Counted from the stretch's first letter, positions 42,746 through 52,118 are shown. The stretch: DNA of 64,000 bases from Cyanobium usitatum str. Tous (GCF_963920485.1 NZ_OY986431.1:2170001-2234000), one strand, 5' to 3'. Notes: generated by a model not told the origin, from the letters alone. Numbers and translations are program-made.

Positions 42746-43746
42746 CAGCCCACCTCCAGCGAGGGCCGCAGGGGTTGATGTAAGCCCTTGCCCGCCAGCC
42801 ACTCGGCGTCATAGAGCCGCGATCGGTAGCGATCACCGCTGTCGCACAACACGGTCACGATCGTGTGGCCAGGACCAAGCCGCCGGGCCGTTTCCACCGC
42901 CGCGGCCACGTTGATGCCCACCGAGCCGCCCAAAAACAGGCCCTCCTGCCACAGCAGCTGGTAGATCGTCTCGAGCGCGGTCTGGTCGTCGATGCGCACG
43001 GCATCATCGATGGGAGCACCTTCCAGGTTGGCGGTAACGCGGCTGTTGCCAATCCCCTCGGTAATCGAACTTCCCTCACTGACCAGCTCACCCCGGCTGG
43101 CCCAGGCGTGCAAGGCGCTGCCGTGGGGGTCGGCCAGCACACAGCGCACGGCGGGGTTTTGCTGCTTCAAAAACAGGGCAACCCCGGCATAGGTGCCGCC
43201 GGTGCCAGTGGCCGCCACCCAGGCATCCACCGCCCCAGCGGTTTGCTGCCAGATCTCCGGACCGGTGGAGTTGAAATGGGCGCGGCGGTTGGCCAGGTTG
43301 TCGAACTGGTTGGCCCACACGGCCCCGGGCGTTTCGGCGGCGATACGACCCGAAAGCCGCACGTAGTTGTTGGGGTCGCGGTAAGGCACCGCCGGCACCG
43401 TGCGCACCTCGGCGCCGAGGCTGCGCAGCAGGCCGATCTTCTCGGCCGACTGGGTGTCGGGGATCACGATCAGGGCCCGGTAGCCGCGGGCGTTGCAGAG
43501 GTGGGTGAGGCCAATGCCGGTGTTGCCAGCGGTGCCTTCCACCACCGTGCCTCCAGGCTGCAGCAGCCCCTGCTCCTCCGCCTCCAGCAGGATGCCTAGG
43601 GCCGCCCGGTCCTTGACAGACCCCCCAGGATTCATGAACTCGGCCTTGCCGAGGATCTCGCAGCCCGTTTGCTCGCTCAGGGCGTTGAGCCGGATCAGGG
43701 GCGTGTTGCCAACGGCGCCCACGAACCCTGAAGTGATGCCGGCCAT
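42745..43746 (-). CDS. cysK: cysteine synthase
   Basis: A 333-residue fold-type II PLP enzyme: PLP Lys in NPGGSVKDRAALGIL, substrate loop EGTAGNTGIGL, phosphate-binding GTGGTYAGV and the C-terminal LCDSGDRYRSRL. It makes cysteine from O-acetylserine and sulfide. The fold also covers cystathionine beta-synthase-like enzymes, so specificity is inferred. Start at the ATG at 43746 (a GTG at 43752 is possible). It diverges from egtB, which uses a sulfur donor such as cysteine, and is coupled to the kinase-like gene. Confidence 0.88.
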   Translation of the reverse strand: MAGITSGFVGAVGNTPLIRLNALSEQTGCEILGKAEFMNPGGSVKDRAALGILLEAEEQGLLQPGGTVVEGTAGNTGIGLTHLCNARGYRALIVIPDTQSAEKIGLLRSLGAEVRTVPAVPYRDPNNYVRLSGRIAAETPGAVWANQFDNLANRRAHFNSTGPEIWQQTAGAVDAWVAATGTGGTYAGVALFLKQQNPAVRCVLADPHGSALHAWASRGELVSEGSSITEGIGNSRVTANLEGAPIDDAVRIDDQTALETIYQLLWQEGLFLGGSVGINVAAAVETARRLGPGHTIVTVLCDSGDRYRSRLYDAEWLAGKGLHQPLRPSLEVG

Positions 43747-43827
43747 ATCCACGTGCGTTGCGTGGCGGGATCGTAGGCAAGGTCCCTAAGGTCAGGCCTG
43801 AATTAGCCCCAGATTGGCGGCAGCGGC

Positions 43828-44979
43828 ATGGGGCAAGAGCTGAAGGCGCGCTACGCGCAGGTGCGCCAACGCAGCCTCGAGCTGGTGGCACCCCTGCAGC
43901 CTGAAGACGTCTGTCTGCAGGGCATGGCCGATGCCAGCCCGCCCAAGTGGCACCTAGGCCACACCACCTGGTTTTTTGAGCAGTTTGTGCTGCGTAGCCC
44001 AGTGTCACCAGACGCCTGGGGCTTTCTTTTTAACAGCTATTACGACTCAGTAGGAGCCCGCCACCCCCGGCCCCAGCGGGGCCTGCTCAGCCGGCCGGCC
44101 CTGGCCGAGGTAAGGGCCTGGCGGCAGCGGCTGGATGGGGCCCTGTTCAGCCTGTTGGAGCAGCTGGAGCCCGGCGATCCCCGGCTGGAGCTGGTGGAAC
44201 TGGGGCTGCAGCACGAGCAGCAGCACCAGGAGCTGCTGCTAATGGACCTGCTGGATGGCTTCAGCCGCAACCCGCTCGAGCCGGCATATGGCCCAGAGCC
44301 GGAGGCTGCCTATCAGGCGAGCGTTGCCCAAGAGCCCACCTGGCTGCAGCACGAGGGGGGGCTCGTGGAGATCGGCCATCCAGGTGGCAGCTTTCATTTC
44401 GACAACGAGGCGCCCAGGCACCGCCAGTGGCTCGAACCCTTTGCGCTCAGCTCCCGTTTGGTGAGCAACGGCGAATATGCAGCCTTCATTGCCGATGGCG
44501 GCTACAAGCGGCCGGAGCTGTGGATGAGCGAGGGCTGGGCAGTGGCGCAAGCCCGGGGCTGGCTGGGGCCGCGCTATTGGCGCGACGGCGAGGAATTTTC
44601 GCTGGCGGGGCGTCAGCCGCGGCGCTCCGAGCTGCCGGTGCGGCACCTGAGCTGGTTTGAAGCCGATGCCTACTCCCGCTGGGCCGGTGCCCGACTGCCG
44701 GGCGAAGCCGAATGGGAGCTGCTGGCACCAGAACTTGAACAGGCCTTCGGGGTGCTCTGGCAGTGGAGCGCCAGCCCCTACCGGCCCTATCCGGGCTTCG
44801 CGCCGGCAGCCGGGGCGGTGGGGGAATACAACGGCAAGTTCATGAGTTCCCAGATGGTGTTGCGCGGCAGCTGCTTCCTCACCCCGCCAGGCCACGAACG
44901 GCTCACCTACCGCAACTTCTATCCGCCGGCGAGCCGCTGGCTAGCCGCCGGCCTACGCCTAGCCCGCGATGGCGGCTGA
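43828..44979 (+). CDS. egtB: ergothioneine biosynthesis sulfoxide synthase EgtB-like
   Basis: A 383-residue protein with a DinB-like N-terminal domain and a C-terminal FGE-sulfatase domain. The probable iron ligands are His45 in WHLGHTTWFF and His129/His133 in LQHEQQHQELLLMD, spaced as in known EgtB. The second domain has HLSWFEADAYSRWAGARLPG EAEWE and RNFYPPASRW. It would join hercynine to a thiol donor with O2. No EgtA or EgtC is nearby, which would suit a cysteine-using type, but the donor cannot be read directly. Confidence 0.88.
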   Translation: MGQELKARYAQVRQRSLELVAPLQPEDVCLQGMADASPPKWHLGHTTWFFEQFVLRSPVSPDAWGFLFNSYYDSVGARHPRPQRGLLSRPALAEVRAWRQRLDGALFSLLEQLEPGDPRLELVELGLQHEQQHQELLLMDLLDGFSRNPLEPAYGPEPEAAYQASVAQEPTWLQHEGGLVEIGHPGGSFHFDNEAPRHRQWLEPFALSSRLVSNGEYAAFIADGGYKRPELWMSEGWAVAQARGWLGPRYWRDGEEFSLAGRQPRRSELPVRHLSWFEADAYSRWAGARLPGEAEWELLAPELEQAFGVLWQWSASPYRPYPGFAPAAGAVGEYNGKFMSSQMVLRGSCFLTPPGHERLTYRNFYPPASRWLAAGLRLARDGG

Positions 44980-45934
44980 CATGCAACTGATCGACCTCCA
45001 CCCCGAACCGGCCGACATGCGGCGGCTGGTGATCGAAGGCATGGCCCGGCAACCGCGTCAGCTGCCGGCCTGGCTGCTGTATGACGCCGAGGGCTCACGG
45101 CTGTTTGAAGCGATCTGCGAGCAGCCGGAATACGGGCTCACCCGCACCGAAACCGCCCTGCTGGAAGCGCGGGCGCCTGAGCTGGCAGCAGCGCTGGGGC
45201 CAGGGGTGCTGGTGGAGTTTGGCGCCGGCAATGCCCGCAAGGTGGGGCCCCTGCTGGAGGCGCTGCAGCCACCGGCCTACGTGGCCCTCGACATCAGCGC
45301 CGACCATCTCCAGCAAAGCTGCGTGGACCTGCAGGCACGCCACCCGGCGGTGCCCGTGCTGGGCATCTGCTGCGACTACAGCCAGCTGACGGATCTGCCG
45401 GGGCACCCGCTGTTGGCGGGGCAGCGGCGACTCGGCTTCTACCCCGGCAGTTCAATCGGCAACTTCAGCCCCAAGGAGGCCGAGGCGCTGCTGCTGCAGC
45501 TAGGCCAGCTGCTGGGCCCCGGCGCCAGGCTGCTGATCGGCACCGACCAGCCCAAAGCCATGGAGCGCCTGGAGGCCGCCTACAACGATGCCGCCGGAGT
45601 TTCAGCCGCCTTCGCCCGCAACCTGCTGGTGCGCCTCAACCGCGACCTAGAGGGCAACTTCGAACCCGAGGCCTTCGCCTACAGCGCCCGCTGGCAGCCG
45701 GAGCACAGCCGCATTGCCATGGCCCTGGTGAGCCGCCAGGCCCAGTCGGTGCAGCTGGGGGGCGAGATCTGGAATTTCGCGGCTGGAGAGCCGCTGATCA
45801 CCGAGTACAGCGTCAAATACGGCCCGGAGGAATTCACCGCCCTGGCGGAACGCGCCGGCTGGCAAAGCGTCGGCCGCTGGAGCGATCCCGCCGGCGACCT
45901 ATCCCTACATCTGCTGGTGACGGCAGACTCCTAA
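44969..45934 (+). CDS. egtD: L-histidine N(alpha)-methyltransferase EgtD
   Basis: A 321-residue SAM-dependent methyltransferase that trimethylates histidine to hercynine. It has LLYDAEGSRLFEAICEQPEY, the SAM-binding LVEFGAGNARKVGPLL, FYPGSSIGNFSPKEA and TDQPKAMERLEAAYND, all typical of EgtD. The ATG at 44969 overlaps the egtB end; an ATG at 44981, two bases past the egtB stop, is an equally good start. It is the second gene of a four-gene operon. Confidence 0.93.
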   Translation: MAADMQLIDLHPEPADMRRLVIEGMARQPRQLPAWLLYDAEGSRLFEAICEQPEYGLTRTETALLEARAPELAAALGPGVLVEFGAGNARKVGPLLEALQPPAYVALDISADHLQQSCVDLQARHPAVPVLGICCDYSQLTDLPGHPLLAGQRRLGFYPGSSIGNFSPKEAEALLLQLGQLLGPGARLLIGTDQPKAMERLEAAYNDAAGVSAAFARNLLVRLNRDLEGNFEPEAFAYSARWQPEHSRIAMALVSRQAQSVQLGGEIWNFAAGEPLITEYSVKYGPEEFTALAERAGWQSVGRWSDPAGDLSLHLLVTADS

Positions 45935-45951
45935 GTAGAGGCAACAAAGTC

Positions 45952-46188
45952 ATGGGTCGAGAGGAGCAACGGACTGCCATGCGTCAGGTGCGCGAGGGCC
46001 TGATCGCCGAGCTTGAGGAGCTGTATCGAGGCGCCTTTGATCGCATCGGCAGCCAGGACCTAGGCGAGGGGGCAATCGCCCGACTCACCCAGCTGCTGCT
46101 GCGCTCCCGCGAAGCGGCGATCACGCCGCTGCAGCAGGAGATCGAGGCGCCGGTGATCACCACGCCCGCCGGCCAGCCCACCCCATGA
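45952..46188 (+). CDS. small conserved protein of the hercynine cluster
   Basis: A 78-residue helical protein (MRQVREGLIAELEELYRGAF, then ARLTQLLLRSREAAITPLQQ). I recall small proteins of this kind annotated only as hercynine-metabolism small proteins next to egtBD in marine Synechococcus; that link is from memory. It starts 18 nt after egtD and its stop overlaps the next gene (ATGA), so the four genes look like one operon. Biochemical role unknown. Confidence 0.7.
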   Translation: MGREEQRTAMRQVREGLIAELEELYRGAFDRIGSQDLGEGAIARLTQLLLRSREAAITPLQQEIEAPVITTPAGQPTP

Positions 46189-46649
46189 GCTGGCTCGACG
46201 AACTGGAGGCGCGGCTGGAGCAGCAGCTGGCGGCCTTTCTCGCCGCCAACCCCAGCCAGGAAGCCCTACTTGGCGAGCAGGAAGCCCGGGATCGCCAGGC
46301 CCAACTGGTAGGGCAGCGGCGCCAATTGCAAAGACAGGCGGAACAGGAGCGCCAGGCCCTGCTGCAATTGGCCGCTGAAATCCGCTGCTGGCAGGAGCGT
46401 GTGGTGAAATCCCGCGCCGCCGGCGCCACAGCCCTGGCCGAGCGGGCTGAAGCCCACCAACAGGCCCTGATGGAACAGGGCCGGCAACGCTGGCAACGCC
46501 TCGGTGAACTGGGGGTGAGCTTCGCGGCCGTGGAGCGCGAACTGGGCGAACTGGAGAGCCGTCCCCGCCAGCCACGGGCCTCCAGCCTCGAGCAGGACTG
46601 GGCCAGCTTCGAGGCCGAACAGGCCCTAGAGGAGCTGCGGCGGCGCTAG
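46185..46649 (+). CDS. coiled-coil protein of the hercynine cluster
   Basis: A 154-residue, Gln/Glu/Arg/Ala-rich protein, mostly predicted coiled coil (LEARLEQQLAAFLAANPSQE, then QRRQLQRQAEQERQALLQL), without signal or membrane segment. It resembles the phage-shock PspA style of long helices, but no family is certain; relatives by position are annotated as hercynine-metabolism proteins in picocyanobacteria. ATG at 46185 overlaps the upstream stop. It is the last gene of the egt operon; a palindrome follows 50 nt later. Confidence 0.7.
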   Translation: MSWLDELEARLEQQLAAFLAANPSQEALLGEQEARDRQAQLVGQRRQLQRQAEQERQALLQLAAEIRCWQERVVKSRAAGATALAERAEAHQQALMEQGRQRWQRLGELGVSFAAVERELGELESRPRQPRASSLEQDWASFEAEQALEELRRR

Positions 46650-46699
46650 GGATACTTCTCGGTGGGGCTCCTGGGCTGGGCCCTAATTCAGGGTGTGCT

Positions 46700-46726
46700 G
46701 AATTCCGTACAGGCTGTACAGAATTC
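46700..46726. repeat. 12-bp inverted repeat (one mismatch), family copy 2
   Basis: GAATTCCGTACA-GGC-TGTACAGAATTC, between the convergent ends of the egt operon and the next minus-strand gene. The core is shared with the palindrome at 40747-40767, and the arms are extended by GAATTC. No T run follows. Confidence 0.8.
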
Positions 46727-46811
46727 GGAAGAGCCCGCAATCACATCAGCTGCCCCTAGGCCGGCGGGGCTGGGGCTGGTCAGGTTTGATGAAAACCAGT
46801 CCGGACAACAA

Positions 46812-47075
46812 TCAAGCCTTGGGAGCAGGCGGCACCAGGCTGACGCCTTCGGGCGGAGGGGTGGGGTCGGGATCGGCGATCAGCATGTGCTGCAGCACGA
46901 TCTCGGGACGTTCACTGTCCCGCCAACGGATTCGGTAAGCGGGCATCTTGGTGCCGCGGCTGGTGGTCTGCTCCACCGGCTCCATTACCCAGCCCCGGCG
47001 CGAGCGGCCCTGGGGGTTGCGCTTCACCACAGCATCCGCGTGTTTGAAGCGAAAACCAACGCGCTCGCCACTCAT
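46812..47075 (-). CDS. small conserved hypothetical protein
   Basis: An 87-residue basic protein (MSGERVGFRFKHADAVVKRN, RRGWVMEPVEQTTSRGTKMP, AYRIRWRDSERPEIVLQHML) with a beta-rich, SH3-like look and a Pro-rich tail. No function recognised. ATG at 47075 chosen; the frame is open to 47093. It lies 43 nt downstream of lysS on the same strand. Confidence 0.55.
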   Translation of the reverse strand: MSGERVGFRFKHADAVVKRNPQGRSRRGWVMEPVEQTTSRGTKMPAYRIRWRDSERPEIVLQHMLIADPDPTPPPEGVSLVPPAPKA

Positions 47076-47118
47076 GGAATCGCTGGCCCCCAATGGGGGA
47101 GATTGCCTACTGAAACAA

Positions 47119-48627
47119 TTATCCCATTGTGCTCGGCCGGCCCTCGGGACGCAGGAGCGGGAAGGCGATCACATCACGGATCGAGGGGCTGTCGGTGAGC
47201 AGCATCACCAGCCGATCAATGCCAATGCCCAGTCCACCAGTGGGAGGCATACCTACCTCTAGGGCTTGGATGAAGTCCTCGTCAACGCCCTGGGCCTCGT
47301 CGTCGCCGGCAGCACGGCGCTCCTGCTGGGCCTCAAGCCGCTGGCGCTGGTCCACCGGATCAATCAACTCGCTGAAGGCGTTGGCGGTTTCACGGCCAAC
47401 GATGAACAACTCGAAGCGCTCCACCATGCCGGGCTTGCTGCGATGGGCCCGAGCCAGGGGTGAGTTCTCCACCGGGTAATCGACCACGAAAGTGGGCTGG
47501 ATCAGCTCAGCCTCCACCCGCTGCTCGAAGGCCTCCACCAACAACCGGCCGACGGAATCGGCCAGAGCTGGCACCTCCAGCCCCTGGGCTGCCATGGCTG
47601 CTGCAGCTGCCTCGCGGCTATCAAAACAATTGAAATCAAGGCCGGTGGCGGCTTGCACCAATTCGTGCATGGTGGCCCGCCGCCAAGGGGGCGCTAGGTC
47701 GATGTCGGTGCCCTGATAGCTGATCTGGGTACTGCCACACACCTGCTGGCACACGTGAGCAATCAACTGCTCGGTGAGCTCCATCATGTCGGTGTAGTCG
47801 GCGTAGGCCTGGTAGATCTCCACCGAGGTGAACTCGGGGTTGTGGCGGGTGCTGATGCCCTCGTTGCGAAAGATGCGCCCCAGCTCGTAGACCCGCTCGA
47901 AGCCGCCCACCACCAGCCGCTTGAGGTGCAGCTCGGTGGCAATGCGCAGGGTGAGGGGCAGATCGAGGGCGTTGTGGTGGGTTTCAAACGGCCGGGCATC
48001 AGCGCCGCCGGGCACACTCTGAAGCACCGGCGTTTCGATCTCCAGAAACTCGCGCTCATCGAGCCAGCGGCGCATGGAGCTCACCGCCACGGCCCGGCGC
48101 CGGAAGGTTTCGCGAGTGTGGGGCGACACGATCAAATCGAGATAGCGCTGGCGGTAGCGCTTCTCCACATCCGCGAGGCCGTGCCACTTGTCGGGCAGGG
48201 GCTGCAGGCTCTTGCAGAGCATGGTCCAGCCCTTCACCTTCACCGAAAGCTCACCGCGATCGGTGCGGCGCAGGCTGCCCTGCACGCCGATCAGGTCGCC
48301 CGCATCCACCAAGGAGGTGAGGTGGGCAAAGACCTCGGGATCCTCCGGCACGGAGGCCTCGAGGGTGGCCTTCTCAATAAACAGCTGAATCAGACCGGTT
48401 TCATCCGCCAGGGTGAAGAAGGCGAGCTTGCCCATCACGCGGCGAGTCATTACCCGGCCTGCCACGGCCACTTCCAGTTGCCGCTCCTCACCGTTGGCCA
48501 GGTCGGCATGGTCCTGCTGCAAAGCCGCCGTGCGGTGGCTGGGCTCAAAGCGCAGGCCGTAGGGACCCTGGCCGAGGGCGGCTAGGGCGGCGGCTTTCTC
48601 CAGACGGGTCTCGCGCAGATCCGACAA
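47119..48627 (-). CDS. lysS: lysyl-tRNA synthetase (class II)
   Basis: A 502-residue class II enzyme: OB-fold anticodon-binding domain ([20 protein letters not shown]), motif 1 ([21 protein letters not shown]), motif 2 ([20 protein letters not shown]) and motif 3 ([13 protein letters not shown]). It charges tRNA-Lys. Start at the ATG at 48627. Confidence 0.96.
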   Translation of the reverse strand: MSDLRETRLEKAAALAALGQGPYGLRFEPSHRTAALQQDHADLANGEERQLEVAVAGRVMTRRVMGKLAFFTLADETGLIQLFIEKATLEASVPEDPEVFAHLTSLVDAGDLIGVQGSLRRTDRGELSVKVKGWTMLCKSLQPLPDKWHGLADVEKRYRQRYLDLIVSPHTRETFRRRAVAVSSMRRWLDEREFLEIETPVLQSVPGGADARPFETHHNALDLPLTLRIATELHLKRLVVGGFERVYELGRIFRNEGISTRHNPEFTSVEIYQAYADYTDMMELTEQLIAHVCQQVCGSTQISYQGTDIDLAPPWRRATMHELVQAATGLDFNCFDSREAAAAAMAAQGLEVPALADSVGRLLVEAFEQRVEAELIQPTFVVDYPVENSPLARAHRSKPGMVERFELFIVGRETANAFSELIDPVDQRQRLEAQQERRAAGDDEAQGVDEDFIQALEVGMPPTGGLGIGIDRLVMLLTDSPSIRDVIAFPLLRPEGRPSTMG

Positions 48628-48666
48628 GGCAGACAGGGGGCTGAATCGGCCTATCCTGCAGGAGCG

Positions 48667-49509
48667 CTAGCCGTTGGCAGCCAGGCTTGCTTCCGCCATC
48701 CGCTGAGAGGCGTAGCCAGTGCCGCGCACCGTGAGGATCAGCTCCGGATTGCGAGGGTCGGGCTCGAGTTTGCCGCGCAGGCGAGCCACGTACACGTCCA
48801 CCACCCGCAAGTCGGCGGCCCGGCGGGGGGGGTAGCCCCAAAGCTGCTCAAGGATTTCGGCCCGGGGCACCACCCGACCCGGTTCCCGGAACAGCAGCTC
48901 CAGCAGGCTGAATTCGGTGTAAGTAAGACCGATGCGCTCGCTATCGCGGGTCACCTGGCGGCGGTTGGTGTCCACCACCAGATCTCCCACCCGCAACACG
49001 CCGCTGCCACTGGGCACCTCGCGCGGCTCAGTGGCAGCTGAACCGCGGCCAACCCGGCGCAGGATTGTGGCGATGCGGGCTTCGAGCTCCTTAGGGCTGA
49101 AGGGCTTGGGCAGGTAGTCGTCAGCGCCGAGATCTAGGCCCGACACCCGCTCGGCGATCGCATCAAGGGCAGAAAGGAAAATGATCGGCACGCAGGATTC
49201 AGCCCGCAGCCGACGGCAAACCGCAAAGCCGTCCAACTTGGGCAGCATCACGTCGAGCACGACGAGATCGGGCTGCTCTTGGTGAAACAGGCTGAGGGCT
49301 TCCTCGCCGTCTTCAGCGCAGATCACCCGGTAGCCAGCCAGCTGCAAGCGCATTACCAGCACCCGGCGCACGGCGGCTTCGTCGTCCACCACCATCACGG
49401 TGGCTTTGGGCTCAACCGGGGCAGGCCCCAGGGAATCGGAGAAGGCGTCTGAAATGGGCCTGTCCTCCGAAGGCATGGGCGGTGCGCCGGGATGAAGAAT
49501 CGCAACCAT
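48667..49509 (-). CDS. OmpR/PhoB-family response regulator (RpaB-like)
   Basis: A 280-residue regulator. The receiver domain has the acidic DD pair (VMVVDDEAAVRR), the phospho-Asp in LVVLDVMLPKLDG and the Lys in LPKPFSPKELEAR. The winged-helix domain ends RRAADLRVVDVYVARLRGKL. It resembles cyanobacterial RpaB/Ycf27-type regulators but differs from true RpaB in the recognition-helix region, so I give no symbol. No kinase gene is adjacent. A start at the ATG at 49476 is possible. Confidence 0.88.
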   Translation of the reverse strand: MVAILHPGAPPMPSEDRPISDAFSDSLGPAPVEPKATVMVVDDEAAVRRVLVMRLQLAGYRVICAEDGEEALSLFHQEQPDLVVLDVMLPKLDGFAVCRRLRAESCVPIIFLSALDAIAERVSGLDLGADDYLPKPFSPKELEARIATILRRVGRGSAATEPREVPSGSGVLRVGDLVVDTNRRQVTRDSERIGLTYTEFSLLELLFREPGRVVPRAEILEQLWGYPPRRAADLRVVDVYVARLRGKLEPDPRNPELILTVRGTGYASQRMAEASLAANG

Positions 49510-49530
49510 AACGCTCGATGCTCCCTTGGG

Positions 49531-50868
49531 TCACCCCCAACGGGCCCGGGAGTAGCGGTTCCACTCGTCAGCCGCAGCAGCCAGGGCCGCATCACTGCCC
49601 ACCTGGCCAAGCATGGCGCGCTGCAGCTGGGTGTACACAATCGCCTGCAGTCGTTTCACCCCCGGGCTCGCCGGCACCAGCACCCTGGCCTGGCGAAGGG
49701 TCTGGGCCGACAGCAACCGGGCCCGCTGCACCAGAGCCTCTTGCGCCCCAGCCCCAGGGGCAGGAGCAGCCGCCAAGCTGGCCTCCAGCTGCTGCAGGGC
49801 CTGCCGGTTGGAGGGCAGCACCCGCGCCTGCTCGGCGAAGGCCAGCTGGTTGGGACCATTGGTGAGGAATAGGGCGAAGCGGGCCGCCTCGGCCGCCAGG
49901 GCGCTCTGCTTGGGCACCACCAGATTCATCACAGCCACGTTGGCTTCAGCGCTGGCGCCCGTGAGCGGCGCAAAGGGCGCCGTAACCGCTGCAACGCCAG
50001 GAGCATTGGTCTGCAGGTTGCGCAGGAAGTCGGGGCCCGTTGCCACCTGGGCCAGGTCCCCCGACTGGTAGAGCTCGATGGCTCTGCGATAGCCCTGGCT
50101 TACCACCTCCCGTGGCAGCAGGCCGCGGCGGTAGAGGTCACTCCAGAAGGCAAAGGCCCGGCGCCCAGCGGGGCTATTGAAGGCCGCCCGTTGCTCCCCA
50201 TCCAGCAACTTCACCCCCATCTGAACCAGGGTCTCCAGCAGCTCGGCGGAGTCGTCGGGCACCACGGTGACAAACAAGGCGTGGCGGCCCGTGCGGCGGC
50301 GCACCGCCTCAGCAAAGGCCGGCACCTGATCCCAGGAACCCGGGGGGGCGCTGTAGCCGGCCCGCTCCAGCAGCCGGCGGTTGGCCATGGTGATCCGGGC
50401 CGTCAGATACCAAGGAATGGCGAACTGCTCCGCGCCTTGGCGGCCCGCCTCCCAGATCGCCGGCAGATAGGCCTCAGCAGCCCCGGCCGGCAGCACATCG
50501 CTTAAATCAAGCAGCCCCCCCTTGCTGGCCAGGTTGGCCGCGAAGGGGGGGTTGAGATTCACCAGGTCTGGGGCGGTGCGGGCAAACACCGCCGCCAGCA
50601 ACTTGCGCTCCACCGAGCTCCAGGGCACGTCGGTCCAGCGCACTTGCAGGCCGGGGTTCTGGCCCTCCCAGGCTGCGATCAGCTCCCGCAGATAGCCGTT
50701 GAACTTGGGGGCCAGGTCCAGGGTCCAGAAATTCAGCACCTTGGCCGCCGCGGAACCAGCCCCCGGACCAGCCCTGCCACAACTGCCCAGGCCTGCTGCC
50801 AGCAGGGCAGCAGCAGAGCCGCCGCCAAGAAGTTCAAGGAAACGCCGCCGGCTCTGGATCAATGCCAT
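49531..50868 (-). CDS. sugar ABC transporter substrate-binding lipoprotein
   Basis: A 445-residue family 1 solute-binding protein. The N-terminus SRRRFLELLGG resembles a Tat signal and the LGSC at about residues 27-30 is a lipobox. The mature part has FWTLDLAPKFNGYLRELIAA WE and YLTARITMANRRLLERAGY, as in sugar binders of the MalE/UgpB type. No permease or ATPase gene is nearby. I start at the ATG at 50868, 4 nt after mreD; the longer open frame overlaps mreD. Confidence 0.85.
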   Translation of the reverse strand: MALIQSRRRFLELLGGGSAAALLAAGLGSCGRAGPGAGSAAAKVLNFWTLDLAPKFNGYLRELIAAWEGQNPGLQVRWTDVPWSSVERKLLAAVFARTAPDLVNLNPPFAANLASKGGLLDLSDVLPAGAAEAYLPAIWEAGRQGAEQFAIPWYLTARITMANRRLLERAGYSAPPGSWDQVPAFAEAVRRRTGRHALFVTVVPDDSAELLETLVQMGVKLLDGEQRAAFNSPAGRRAFAFWSDLYRRGLLPREVVSQGYRRAIELYQSGDLAQVATGPDFLRNLQTNAPGVAAVTAPFAPLTGASAEANVAVMNLVVPKQSALAAEAARFALFLTNGPNQLAFAEQARVLPSNRQALQQLEASLAAAPAPGAGAQEALVQRARLLSAQTLRQARVLVPASPGVKRLQAIVYTQLQRAMLGQVGSDAALAAAADEWNRYSRARWG

Positions 50869-50872
50869 CGAC

Positions 50873-51376
50873 TCAGCCTCGCCCGCCCTGAATCTGCTGG
50901 CGCCAGAACAGCAGCTGCAGGGAGCAGAGCAGCGGTGCCAGCAGGGCCGTGAGCAGGGTTTGGGCCAGCCAGGTGTGCAATGCGGGCTCAAGGGGCCAGG
51001 GGCCCAGCAGCCGGCTCTGCAAAATCAGGCTGCCGCCCAGCAGGGCCGCACCCAACAGGGCCAGCAGACCAAGACTGAAGCTGCGCTCGATCGCAGGCCC
51101 CTGGCGGCCCAGCCGACCCCACCACCAGCCCAGCAGGGCCAGGGCAGGGATCTGCGTAATCGACCCGGGATGCAAAGCATCGAGCAACAAGCCCAGCCCT
51201 GCCCCCGCCAGGGCGCCGGAGAGGGGTCCATCGGCCAGGGCCCAGGGCAGCAGCCAAAGCACGGACCAAGCCGGGGGAATGCCCGCCAACTTCAGGGGCC
51301 CTGGCGCAGCCAGCACCAGCCAGGGCACAACTAAGGCCGTAGCCACACACCAACCGTGCCGGGCCAGCCGACTCAT
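50873..51376 (-). CDS. mreD: rod shape-determining protein MreD
   Basis: A 167-residue integral membrane protein with five or six hydrophobic helices and the MreD-like DGPLSGALAGAGLGLLLDAL motif. It is the third gene of mreBCD; its ATG overlaps the mreC stop (ATGA). It anchors the cell-wall elongation complex. Confidence 0.85.
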   Translation of the reverse strand: MSRLARHGWCVATALVVPWLVLAAPGPLKLAGIPPAWSVLWLLPWALADGPLSGALAGAGLGLLLDALHPGSITQIPALALLGWWWGRLGRQGPAIERSFSLGLLALLGAALLGGSLILQSRLLGPWPLEPALHTWLAQTLLTALLAPLLCSLQLLFWRQQIQGGRG

Positions 51377-52113
51377 GGCAGCCGCACCTGCACCCAGTCG
51401 ACCGCCTCAACCGGGGCACTCAGCTGCACCACGGCCTCGGTGGCCGGTATGGCCAGGTCGTCGACCGACTGGATCACACCCACCGTGAGGTTGGGAGCCA
51501 CCAGGGTGCTGGCGGGCGAGGTGACGACCATATCCCCCGGGCGCACGCCTGGATCCTTCTCCAGAAAGCGCAGCAAGGGGCGGCTGGTGCCGATGCCCGT
51601 GAGCAAGCCATGGCGCCGAACCCGTCCCACCCAGACGCCAACCCGGCTGCCGGGATCGGTGAGCAAGGTGACGCTGGCGGTGGTGGGAGTAACGCTGGAA
51701 ATCCTGCCAATCAGCCCCCCCGGCGCCGTCACCGCCATGCCGGGCCGCAGGCCCTGCAACTCGCCGCGGCCAATTACCAGCTGCTGCCACCAGCCCCCTT
51801 CCTGACGCGAAATCACCGCTGCCGCCAATTCGCGGCCACCGCGCCCCTGCAGCTCCAGCAAGCTGCGCAGCCGGAGGTTGTCGACATCTAGCTGGCGCAA
51901 GCGGGTCTGATCGTTGAGAGCCTGGCCGCTGCGCACCCACTCACCCTGGGCACTACCGGGCCAGAAAGGCCGGCTCAACAGGGCGTAGGCATCGGTGAAA
52001 CCCGCTCCTTTGCTCAGCCGCACGGCCAACAGGGCCAGCACCAGCAAGGCCCAGGGCCAGGCCTGGACTACAGCGCCCAGGGCGGGAAGGCGAAGCCTGC
52101 GGCCGGCCGGCAT
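51373..52113 (-). CDS. mreC: rod shape-determining protein MreC
   Basis: A 246-residue protein with one N-terminal membrane helix (WPWALLVLALLAVRLSKG), a short coiled coil (RLRQLDVDNLRLRSLLELQG) and the beta-rich MreC core (GMAVTAPGGLIGRISSVTPT, GDMVVTSPASTLVAPNLTVG). It lies 5 nt after mreB and scaffolds the elongasome in the periplasm. Confidence 0.92.
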   Translation of the reverse strand: MPAGRRLRLPALGAVVQAWPWALLVLALLAVRLSKGAGFTDAYALLSRPFWPGSAQGEWVRSGQALNDQTRLRQLDVDNLRLRSLLELQGRGGRELAAAVISRQEGGWWQQLVIGRGELQGLRPGMAVTAPGGLIGRISSVTPTTASVTLLTDPGSRVGVWVGRVRRHGLLTGIGTSRPLLRFLEKDPGVRPGDMVVTSPASTLVAPNLTVGVIQSVDDLAIPATEAVVQLSAPVEAVDWVQVRLP

Positions 52114-52118
52114 CAGGA

